From NCBI GenBank assembly GCA_042569785.1, contig JBHPGW010000031.1:1-31465 (forward strand): a stretch of 31,465 nt of DNA, read 5' to 3'. The stretch comes from JBHPGW01 sp042569785 (GTDB lineage Bacteria; Planctomycetota; Phycisphaerae; Sedimentisphaerales; Anaerobacaceae). The notes under the pieces are model-generated. The model was not told the DNA's origin and made no database searches. It was given only the letters and a program-made list of their open reading frames with translations. The translations under genes and the position numbers were made by a program. Shown one piece after another: positions 15,290-21,936 of this stretch (positions are counted from its first letter, which is position 1; the number at the start of each line of letters is the position of its first letter).

Positions 15290-15323
15290 GGAAAATTTAT
15301 CAACAGTGTAGGAAAATTTATCA
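15290..15323. promoter_or_regulatory. 13-bp direct repeat GGAAAATTTATCA x2, 21 bp apart (candidate enhancer)
   Basis: Identical 13-mers occupy 15290-15302 and 15311-15323, separated by 8 bp. The period is therefore 21 bp, two helical turns, placing both on the same DNA face. The core AATTTATC occurs a third time at 15267-15274. The pair lies 110-145 bp upstream of the -24 element of the flgD promoter, a typical enhancer distance for sigma-54 activators. Confidence 0.5.
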
Positions 15324-15435
15324 TACTTGACGCCTCTATAAGTTACCGACAGATTATTTTATTAAAATCTAAGTTTAGTTAAGCCCTGTCACTCACTAAC
15401 CTTATGAGCTTTTTAGGCCGGATGAAGTCTTAATT

Positions 15436-15450
15436 TGGCACAGTTTTTGC
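15436..15450 (+). promoter_or_regulatory. Sigma-54 promoter of the flgD-fliD operon
   Basis: TGGCAC-AGTTT-TTGC followed by TT matches the -24/-12 consensus exactly with correct spacing. The predicted start is near 15462, giving a 60-nt leader before flgD. Confidence 0.85.
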
Positions 15451-15461
15451 TTGTTATTTAT

Positions 15462-15474
15462 GAGGCACTGCCTC
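15462..15474 (+). other. 5'-terminal hairpin GAGGC-ACT-GCCTC in the flgD leader
   Basis: A perfect 5-bp stem with a 3-nt loop begins at the transcription start predicted from the sigma-54 promoter. Hairpins at the very 5' end commonly protect mRNA from decay. Its position is seen; its role is inferred. Confidence 0.5.
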
Positions 15475-15521
15475 GGCTGGTAGCGTTACAGGTAGTTTTA
15501 AGGCGAATTTGAAAAGGAAAA

Positions 15522-16208
15522 ATGATGAGTACATCTCAAATAGCAAACGCAAGTGACATCCAATTGGATTATATGAAGCTGCTTGTAACACAGCTTCAAA
15601 ATCAAAATCCATTAGATCCTATGGATAACAACGAAATGGCTGCGCAGTTGACGCAGTTCTCACAATTACAGCAGCTCGAAGCCCTGAATACAAATTTCGC
15701 AAAAGTCCTTGAAAGCACCGAACAAAGTTACGCCGACTCCTTGATAGGTCAAAAAGTTTCCTACATGGTAGATAATCCATTGACCGGAACTAGAGAAAAG
15801 AGGATCGACACAGTTGATGAAGTTTATAAAGACAATGAAGGAAACCGGCTTTTGATGGTTGGACGCCGTACCCTTGGATTGACCGACGTCAGTAATCCCT
15901 TGGTAGGCAAAGAGGTATCGTTTGTAGTAGATTCCCCGTCTGGCCCTGAGGTAAAAACCGGTACAATTGATGCGGTTCAGACCGAGGAGGGGCAACTTGT
16001 ATACAAGGTAGGTGGTTACGACCTTACCTTTAACCAGATAGCGGACTCATTGATTGGCGGTAGTCTTTCATACCATATACAATCAGAAACAGGCATATCC
16101 GAGCAAAGAGATGGTGTGATCGAAGATGCCTACCTCAGCGAAGGCCAAAGCCTCTTGGTAGTAAGTCAGCCTTTGAGTGTAGATGAAATACTTTCAGTTA
16201 TAAATTAA
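15522..16208 (+). CDS. flgD: Hook-capping/scaffolding protein FlgD with three C-terminal repeats
   Basis: A 228-residue protein. The FlgD N-terminal region is clear (MKLLVTQLQNQNPLDPMDNN, about 18-37; then MAAQLTQFSQLQQLEALN). Instead of the usual single Ig-like plus Tudor-like C-terminal domains it has three tandem units of about 50 residues: 73-123 (SLIGQKVSYMVD...LLMVGRRTLGLTDV), 126-173 (PLVGKEVSFVVD...LVYKVGGYDLTFNQI) and 176-223 (SLIGGSLSYHIQ...LLVVSQPLSVDEI). FlgD is exported and caps the growing hook, guiding FlgE assembly. It is the first gene of the plus-strand operon, behind a sigma-54 promoter. The start is supported by AAAAGGA at 15512-15518; the next codon is also ATG and could be used. 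Confidence 0.93.
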   Translation: MMSTSQIANASDIQLDYMKLLVTQLQNQNPLDPMDNNEMAAQLTQFSQLQQLEALNTNFAKVLESTEQSYADSLIGQKVSYMVDNPLTGTREKRIDTVDEVYKDNEGNRLLMVGRRTLGLTDVSNPLVGKEVSFVVDSPSGPEVKTGTIDAVQTEEGQLVYKVGGYDLTFNQIADSLIGGSLSYHIQSETGISEQRDGVIEDAYLSEGQSLLVVSQPLSVDEILSVIN

Positions 16209-16239
16209 AACTATTGGCCAGGCATAAAGGAAATCGAAA

Positions 16240-17361
16240 TTGAGTTTTGAATTGTTTAATAGCGTTACAGGGCCCCAGCCCCCCCCAAAATCGGCTCCAG
16301 CCGGCAATAACCAGGCCTGCGCTGATCCCGCAACTCTTAAAACAGGCAAAATATCTTTCGCCGAAGCACTTAACAAGAAGATACAAAAAACTTCTCTCTC
16401 AGGCACTGCCGCTATTATAAATACAGGCAATCCTCTGGATATGGCGATCCAGGGGCAAGGATTTTTTGTACTCAGTGACGGTTCAAAAAATATCTATACA
16501 CGTACAGGAGCCTTCGCAGTCGATGCAAACCACAACCTTATCGATCCTGCTACCGGTTATAAGGTTCAGCGTATAGGTTCGATCGGAGTTAACGAAGGCT
16601 TTCAATCTGTCAGTAATAATAATATAACTATTCCGTACAATACTCAAATACCCGCAAAAGCTACTTCGATGATAACTCTCGCCGGAAATCTAAGAGCAGA
16701 CACATTATCAGATAACACAACAAAAACTAATGTCACTGTTTATGACTCTAAAGGCCAACCCCATAACTTTTCACTTGAATTCGCACGCACTAACAGTCCC
16801 AACACCTGGGATATGTTACTGACTTCCGCTGTCACTGACACCAAAAGGATTAACGGCATACAATTTGACGCCGACAACGGCTCTTTCAAGGGACTGGCTT
16901 CTTCGGCTGAAACCACCGAATTTGAAGTGACATTTGCGGACGGATCATCGCAAACAATTGGAATATCGATAGGGACGCCGGGTAAATTTAATGGCTTAAC
17001 TCAATTCCCCGGCAACTCAACTGTTCTGGCTCGACAACAGGATGGATACCAGACAGGCACTCTTTCAAACCTTTTGGTCAACAACGAGGGAGTCCTTGTA
17101 GGTCACTTTTCCAATGGTATCGAGAAAAACATAGCGGCCTTGCAGTTAGCGGTTTTCCAGAACAATTCTGACCAGCCGACGATAACACAGGCAATGACAG
17201 CCGGTGCCGGTTCTATTCACACCGGCGCACTTGAAAAATCAAATACCGATGTAGAAAACGATTTCGTTAATATGATCCATGCACAAAATGGTTTCGCCAC
17301 TAATGCCGGAACGATCAGAGCCGCAAACGATGTACTGAGAGAGATCGGTACCCTTATATGA
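16240..17361 (+). CDS. flgE: Flagellar hook protein FlgE with degenerate N-terminus
   Basis: A 373-residue hook subunit. The central FlgE/F/G-type region is evident (TGNPLDMAIQGQGFFVLSDG, 62-81; YTRTGAF; FlgE D2-like part about 150-270). So is the C-terminal D0 helix (EKSNTDVENDFVNMIHAQNG...REIGTL). The N-terminal rod/hook motif is degraded: where families have S-G-L-N-A-A...L-D-x-x-G-N-N-I-A-N-x-x-T-x-G-F-K, this protein reads TGPQPPPKSAPAGNNQACAD and then PATLKTG. Translation begins at a TTG (16240), supported by AAAGGAAA at 16226-16233. An in-frame stop 13 bp upstream excludes an earlier start. A run of eight Cs lies at the proline-rich spot, so a local sequence error should be considered. 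Follows flgD by 31 nt. Confidence 0.88.
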   Translation: MSFELFNSVTGPQPPPKSAPAGNNQACADPATLKTGKISFAEALNKKIQKTSLSGTAAIINTGNPLDMAIQGQGFFVLSDGSKNIYTRTGAFAVDANHNLIDPATGYKVQRIGSIGVNEGFQSVSNNNITIPYNTQIPAKATSMITLAGNLRADTLSDNTTKTNVTVYDSKGQPHNFSLEFARTNSPNTWDMLLTSAVTDTKRINGIQFDADNGSFKGLASSAETTEFEVTFADGSSQTIGISIGTPGKFNGLTQFPGNSTVLARQQDGYQTGTLSNLLVNNEGVLVGHFSNGIEKNIAALQLAVFQNNSDQPTITQAMTAGAGSIHTGALEKSNTDVENDFVNMIHAQNGFATNAGTIRAANDVLREIGTLI

Positions 17362-17387
17362 TCCAGACATAAATTGGAACGGCTTTT

Positions 17388-18647
17388 ATGATGATAAGTT
17401 TAATAAATACAGAATTCTTGAACGCAGTAGTTTTAGCTCTGACGCCGCAACAGCGATGGGATGCTGTAGCCAGACCGGGCAACTCTATGGCCGGACTATG
17501 GTTCGCTCTACTGTGCCTTGTTGCCATAGTTTTGTTACTAATGTTATTTTTGATAATCACTTCAAAACGAGTCAAGAAAGAGCAAGAAATAGCAAAGAGC
17601 CTCTTTGAGCAGTATGCCAGAAAGAGGGGATTGAGCCCGTATGAGCAGAGGCTTCTGCGAAAAGTAGCCATCAGGGCAAAATTGAAGCGGAAAGAGTCTG
17701 TCTACACGCTTCCATCAGCTTTCGATCGAGGGGCAACGCGAATGATAGGCGGGACTCTTATCAGGGAGGGAGACGAATCAAGTAAACAGTTACGAATTGA
17801 GTTGGCTTTCCTTCGAGAAAAACTCGGTTTTCCAAAACAACTCTTCGAATCTATAAATCAAACACTGCCTGCCGATGAGGCAAACAGCAAGTTAATTGAG
17901 ATAGGAAAAAAGGTTTACGCAAGACATAATAAAAGTTTCATGTCAGGCGACATCGAAGCTACCGTCCTGGAAAGTAATGAAAATGATTTTACGATCGAAC
18001 TTCAAAAGCCTGTAGAAGTCACTTTCGATAAGCCATGGAGCCTTCGTTATTACCTTGGACCATCGGTCTGGGAATTCGAAACTTACGCGGTCAGCTGCAA
18101 CGGAAATTTCGTGGTTCTAAGCCACAGTGATGATATAAGGATTATTAACCGGAGACGTTTTTTGCGTGTGCCGGTTAAAAAACCTGCTTTTGTCACACTT
18201 TTTCCATTTGCCAAAAAAACTGCCGGAAACCGCGGCAAAAAAACAAGATCCTCGCGTACATTTGAAGATTCTTTCGGAACCCTGGAGCCGCCGGAATTTG
18301 TCCCTGCGGTCGTTACCGAATTGGGCGGTCCGGGCCTGATAGTAGAAACTACAATATCGGCAAAGGTCGGGGACAGGATCCTGTTGGTATTCAGACTCAA
18401 TAACGAGGAAAAAATAATCGAAAGTGTTGCGGTGGTCAGACATGTAGTAACTATAGAAAACGGTTTATCCTTAGCCGTTGAATTGACAGGGCTAAATGAG
18501 TCGGACATCAATGAACTAATTCGCGCAACTAACACCGCTTCGATAACAAGAGTTAATGCCCAAAAGAATGCTGAAGATGCCTCTGCCGATGAGAACCAGG
18601 AAACGGAGCAGGAAACTAACGATACAGAAATTGCACAAGAGGTGTAA
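17388..18647 (+). CDS. Membrane-anchored PilZ-domain protein, YcgR-like
   Basis: A 419-residue protein with one membrane helix (about 35-58) and a helical linker. A YcgR-N-like region (about 180-250) precedes a PilZ domain (about 254-375). The c-di-GMP motif RxxxR is present (R256-R260, within RRRFLRVPV). The second motif, normally D/N-x-S-x-x-G, is weak (TELGGPGL, near 309-316), and a 25-residue Lys/Arg/Ser-rich insert lies between them. The tail is very acidic (DASADENQETEQETNDTE). YcgR-type proteins slow the motor by contacting FliG/MotA when c-di-GMP is high. The gene stands between flgE (26-nt gap) and flgF (1-nt gap), so it is made with the hook and rod. The membrane anchor distinguishes it from soluble YcgR. 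Confidence 0.82.
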   Translation: MMISLINTEFLNAVVLALTPQQRWDAVARPGNSMAGLWFALLCLVAIVLLLMLFLIITSKRVKKEQEIAKSLFEQYARKRGLSPYEQRLLRKVAIRAKLKRKESVYTLPSAFDRGATRMIGGTLIREGDESSKQLRIELAFLREKLGFPKQLFESINQTLPADEANSKLIEIGKKVYARHNKSFMSGDIEATVLESNENDFTIELQKPVEVTFDKPWSLRYYLGPSVWEFETYAVSCNGNFVVLSHSDDIRIINRRRFLRVPVKKPAFVTLFPFAKKTAGNRGKKTRSSRTFEDSFGTLEPPEFVPAVVTELGGPGLIVETTISAKVGDRILLVFRLNNEEKIIESVAVVRHVVTIENGLSLAVELTGLNESDINELIRATNTASITRVNAQKNAEDASADENQETEQETNDTEIAQEV

Positions 18648-18648
18648 A

Positions 18649-19383
18649 ATGTCAGAAATTTCTACACGTATCAGCTCTAAACTTACCGATTTAACAAGAG
18701 AGCTTAATATTGTTACGCACAATCTGGCCAATACAGGTACAGCCGGTTACAAACGCAGAAGTAACGCATTTTCAAAAGCTCTCGATGCTCAAATAGGAGC
18801 CGGAGACAGCAGCAAACAAAACAGCCAAACTGCTGCCAAAACAATTTTTGATTTCTCGCAGGGCAATTTGGTCGAAACCGGAAGAGCTATGGATTTTGCG
18901 TTGTGCGGGAAAGGTTTCTTTGTAATTGAGACCCCCCAGGGGCCGCTATACACTCGAAATGGGATGTTTCGGGCCGACCAGAACGGCCGAATAGTTGATT
19001 CGATCGGAAGAGCCGTAGCCGGTGACGCAGGCCCGATTTCGATACCTGCTGATGTCTCTCTTGAACAGGTGACTGTTTCAAAGGACGGCTCGGTCAGTGC
19101 CAACGGCACTCAAATAGGAAAATTAAAACTCGTGGATTTCAAGGATAATGAGAATCAACTTATCGCTGCCGGTACAAACTGTTTTTCGGCATCGAAAGAT
19201 ATAAAACCTCTGGAAGCCGAGAATATAGAAATAAAACAGGGTTTTCGCGAAGGGTCAAACGTCAAAATGGTTGAAGAACTGGTAGATATGGTAATGATAA
19301 CCAGGCTCTACGAAGCGAATATGAAATTTGTCTCAGTCAATAAAGAAACATCTAAAAATCTTTTAAGCGTAGCTATGGGGTAA
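18649..19383 (+). CDS. flgF: Flagellar proximal rod protein FlgF
   Basis: 244 residues from the ATG at 18649, which has AGAGG just upstream and starts one base after the pilZ stop. A longer in-frame reading from 18556 would run through the coding end of the pilZ gene and is unlikely. The N-terminal rod motif is good (LTRELNIVTHNLANTGTAGY then KRRSNAF), and the middle contains DFALCGKGFFVIETPQGPLY and TRNGMF. The C-terminus (FREGSNVKMVEELVDMVMIT then RLYEANMKF) matches rod proteins. It is shorter and less canonical than the following FlgG, hence the FlgF assignment. Acts in the periplasm as part of the rod; exported by the flagellar type III system. Confidence 0.9.
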   Translation: MSEISTRISSKLTDLTRELNIVTHNLANTGTAGYKRRSNAFSKALDAQIGAGDSSKQNSQTAAKTIFDFSQGNLVETGRAMDFALCGKGFFVIETPQGPLYTRNGMFRADQNGRIVDSIGRAVAGDAGPISIPADVSLEQVTVSKDGSVSANGTQIGKLKLVDFKDNENQLIAAGTNCFSASKDIKPLEAENIEIKQGFREGSNVKMVEELVDMVMITRLYEANMKFVSVNKETSKNLLSVAMG

Positions 19384-19451
19384 TAACCGGTTATTGAAAA
19401 AATTTAAAATTCCAGATTAGTGATTATTTAGAATAGAAGGAGTACCAAATC

Positions 19452-20237
19452 ATGTTAAGAGCGTTTTCTACTGCGGCAACGGGCATGACCGCTCAGCAGA
19501 TGATGGTCGATGTAACAGCTAACAACCTGGCAAACATCAACACCACCGGCTTCAAGCGAAGCCAGATCGACTTTCAGGATTTGCTTTATTTAAAGATGAA
19601 AGACCCTGGCGCCGAAGTTGCTTCTGGAGTAATATCGCCCAGCGGCCTGGAGATAGGCAGCGGCGTTCGAGCGGCATCTACGGTAAAGGTTTTTACTAAT
19701 GGTGAGCTTGTAAATACCGCACGACCGCTTGACATAGCTATTACCGGCGACGGTTTTCTACAAGTAGCCATGCCAAACGGTGAAACCAGGTATACACGCG
19801 ACGGTTCACTGCAATTAAATGCTGACGGAGAATTAGTCACCGCCAGCGGATATACTATCGAGCCGGCTATCAGCATCTCATCGGATGTTGTTAATGTCGA
19901 TATCGGTAAAGACGGCGGCGTTAATGTTACTACTTCTTCAGGAACGCAAAGTGTCGCCGGTACTATCCAATTGGCAAGATTCGCCAATCCATCGGGCCTT
20001 TCAAGCGAAGGGGACAATCTTCTCGCAGAAACCGAAGCAAGCGGAACACCGACGACCGGAACAGCGGGAGACAGCGGGCTTGGTGCCATACAGTCGGGAT
20101 TCCTGGAGAAATCCAACGTCCAGATGGTTACCGAACTCGTCAACCTTATAACGGCACAGCGTGCATACGAGGTCTGCTCAAGAGCTATAAAAGCAGGCGA
20201 TGGTATGCTTCAAACGTCAATAGACATAGCAAGATAA
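19452..20237 (+). CDS. flgG: Flagellar distal rod protein FlgG
   Basis: A 261-residue, entirely typical FlgG. It starts MLRAFSTAATGMTAQQMMVD, has NNLANINTTGFKRSQIDFQD, the family's DLLYLKMKDPG stretch, PLDIAITGDGFLQVAMPNGE, and TRDGSLQLNADGELVTASGY. The C-terminal LEKSNVQMVTELVNLITAQR with AYE is also typical. FlgG builds the distal rod that crosses the P- and L-rings. A strong ribosome site (AAGGAG, near 19437) precedes the start. The 68-bp gap from flgF is the largest in this part of the operon and includes a 14-bp palindrome AATAACCGGTTATT (19382-19395) covering the flgF stop. Confidence 0.97.
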   Translation: MLRAFSTAATGMTAQQMMVDVTANNLANINTTGFKRSQIDFQDLLYLKMKDPGAEVASGVISPSGLEIGSGVRAASTVKVFTNGELVNTARPLDIAITGDGFLQVAMPNGETRYTRDGSLQLNADGELVTASGYTIEPAISISSDVVNVDIGKDGGVNVTTSSGTQSVAGTIQLARFANPSGLSSEGDNLLAETEASGTPTTGTAGDSGLGAIQSGFLEKSNVQMVTELVNLITAQRAYEVCSRAIKAGDGMLQTSIDIAR

Positions 20238-20244
20238 GCGAGTA

Positions 20245-21231
20245 ATGATTATGAAAAATAAAATATCTACCATGATTTTAAGCATATCACTGATACTGTC
20301 AGTTGTGGTCAGCGCCGGCTCTGAACCAAAGAATCTTTATCTTCAGGTCTATCTGCCCAGAGAAGTTACTATCAAAAACTCTGCCCCTAATCTTGGACAG
20401 GTAGCTGTCATCAAGGGCAGTGAATCTCTTGTGGCCAAAGCCAACGGGATCGCCATGGGCCGTATCTCGGTGCCAGGTCAAAAAATTGTCATAGATAGAA
20501 CTCTGCTGCTAAGCAGATTAGCTTCTAATGGAATTGACACTTCCAAAGTGAATTTGATCGGTGCCGAAAAACTGACGATCAGGCAGCAACAGCAGCTTAT
20601 TGCAGGTGACAAATTCCTCGAACTGGCCAAGTCACTTCTAAAAGAAAAACTGGCTTTAGGCTCGGTTTGTCGAATAGAGCATATCAAAGTCCCCAAGGAC
20701 CTGGTCGTGCCTGATAACACGGAAAATATCAAATTAGTCCCCCGGATAATCCAAAACTCCGTGACAAAACGCCCTAAAGTGCTCATTGACGTACTATCTA
20801 ATAATAAAACCATAGCAACTCGCGAAGTTGCTTTTCGTGTAAAATTCAATTGTCGAAGACTCACAGCTGTCACTGATATTGTCAGGGGCACAATCATTAC
20901 CCCGGAAAACACAAAAATTGAAACCTTCCCCTCTGATACCCCGGAACTCCCAGGCTGGGCAGCACCTTATGGCCTGGTCGCTAAAAGAAACCTGACTGCA
21001 AATACCGTTATTAAATCGAACCTGCTTGAGATGCTCAAGCCCAAGAGAATTGTTAAACGCAATCAAAATATTATTATTCAAGTTAAAATACCTGGGCTGA
21101 CCATTACCGCCAGCGGAAAGGCGAAACAGGACGGGCGCGTCGGCGAATGTATAAGGGTACAAAATATAGACTCGAAAAGAATTATCCTGGCCAAGGTCAT
21201 GGATGATGGAACAGTTGAACCTGTTTTTTGA
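20245..21231 (+). CDS. flgA: Flagella basal body P-ring formation protein FlgA
   Basis: A 328-residue secreted protein. A signal peptide (MIMKNKISTMILSISLILSV then VVSAGS) is followed by a longer than usual N-terminal region. A SAF domain lies near 218-280 (RRLTAVTDIVRGTIITPENT; then 'LVAKRNLTANTVIKSNLLEM'). The C-terminal beta part ends 'GECIRVQNIDSKRIILAKVM'. FlgA is the periplasmic chaperone for FlgI in P-ring assembly. It starts 7 nt after flgG, and the two ring genes follow directly, a sensible order. The extended N-terminal half (about residues 30-210) is larger than in E. coli FlgA (about 219 residues in total) but known in other phyla. Confidence 0.9.
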   Translation: MIMKNKISTMILSISLILSVVVSAGSEPKNLYLQVYLPREVTIKNSAPNLGQVAVIKGSESLVAKANGIAMGRISVPGQKIVIDRTLLLSRLASNGIDTSKVNLIGAEKLTIRQQQQLIAGDKFLELAKSLLKEKLALGSVCRIEHIKVPKDLVVPDNTENIKLVPRIIQNSVTKRPKVLIDVLSNNKTIATREVAFRVKFNCRRLTAVTDIVRGTIITPENTKIETFPSDTPELPGWAAPYGLVAKRNLTANTVIKSNLLEMLKPKRIVKRNQNIIIQVKIPGLTITASGKAKQDGRVGECIRVQNIDSKRIILAKVMDDGTVEPVF

Positions 21232-21243
21232 AAGGGCTAAAAA

Positions 21244-21879
21244 ATGAATAAAAAAATTACTTTAATCGCTGTCCTGCTCTGCTTCTTGCTGGGCTCGACA
21301 CAATCTCTACAAGCTGATTCTCTCTGGGCAAAAAGAAATAAGGGTGTCAAATATATGTACGTTGACGATACCGCACGCAAGATCGGGGACATCCTGACAA
21401 TTCTCGTCGTTGAAGACGGCACGATAGTGAACAAGGCCAAGAGGACTTTAGAAAAAAAGACTAGCGCAGACAGCGTTTTCGATGGTCAACTTGGCTTCAG
21501 TACAAAACACACGCCGATATTGCCGGCCATACCGGCTTTTGAAGTTGCCACCGGAACAGCGTCAAATAGAACATTAGATGGACTATCGAAGTTTGATGAT
21601 TCTCGTGCGATCACCGATGAGATCGCGGTTATAGTCGAGGATGTCATGCCGAACGGAAACCTTGTCGTATTAGGCAGCAGGCGTAGAGATGTAGCCGGTG
21701 ACGAACAGATAATTCAGATCAGCGGAATTGTAAGACCAAGTGATATTTCATTTGCAAATACCGTCAGCAGCGAAAACGTGGTCAACTTCCATCTGGTAAT
21801 TACAAACAAAGGACCAACTCATGCATATACCGATGCCGGATGGTTCAACAATATCGTTGATTTCCTCTGGCCTTTCTAA
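21244..21879 (+). CDS. flgH: Flagellar L-ring protein FlgH lacking a lipobox
   Basis: A 211-residue protein with the FlgH core: SLWAKRNKGVKYMYVDDTAR then KIGDILTILVVEDG, and later 'DEIAVIVEDVMPNGNLVVLG' with 'EQIIQISGIVRPSDIS'. It ends WFNNIVDFLWPF, the usual 'G..wp' L-ring tail. FlgH normally is an outer-membrane lipoprotein with L-x-G-C. Here the signal peptide (1-24) is of the ordinary type with a likely cut after S-L-Q-A. The only early Cys (13) sits in V-L-L-C and is no lipobox. So the L-ring subunit would not be lipid-anchored in the usual way. Good ribosome site AAAGGG. Followed by flgI after 57 nt. Confidence 0.9.
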   Translation: MNKKITLIAVLLCFLLGSTQSLQADSLWAKRNKGVKYMYVDDTARKIGDILTILVVEDGTIVNKAKRTLEKKTSADSVFDGQLGFSTKHTPILPAIPAFEVATGTASNRTLDGLSKFDDSRAITDEIAVIVEDVMPNGNLVVLGSRRRDVAGDEQIIQISGIVRPSDISFANTVSSENVVNFHLVITNKGPTHAYTDAGWFNNIVDFLWPF

Positions 21880-21936
21880 GGTTGAATAAAAATATAAATC
21901 GCGCCAAAAACCAAAAAAAAGCCCTGAGCGCAAGCG

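Larger units (their letters stand above)
14919..15521. promoter_or_regulatory. 603-bp divergent regulatory region between an activator gene and flgD
   Basis: No convincing gene. It holds the flgD sigma-54 promoter (15436-15450) and several candidate operator elements: a 12-bp direct repeat TTTTATGGGACG at 15082-15093 and 15207-15218; a perfect inverted repeat TAAGAG-TTA-CTCTTA at 15186-15200; TTCGA-N6-TCGAA at 15228-15243; and a 13-bp direct repeat at 15290-15323. For the minus-strand regulator gene no full-consensus promoter was found. Confidence 0.65.

Noticed and set aside
18556..18648. Upstream extension of flgF by 31 codons
   Set aside because: Runs through the pilZ coding end in another frame; the ATG at 18649 has a proper ribosome site and gives the standard rod N-terminus.
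19586..20143. Long open antisense frame (185 codons) inside flgG
   Set aside because: Complement of a fully typical FlgG; no domain, start signal or promoter.
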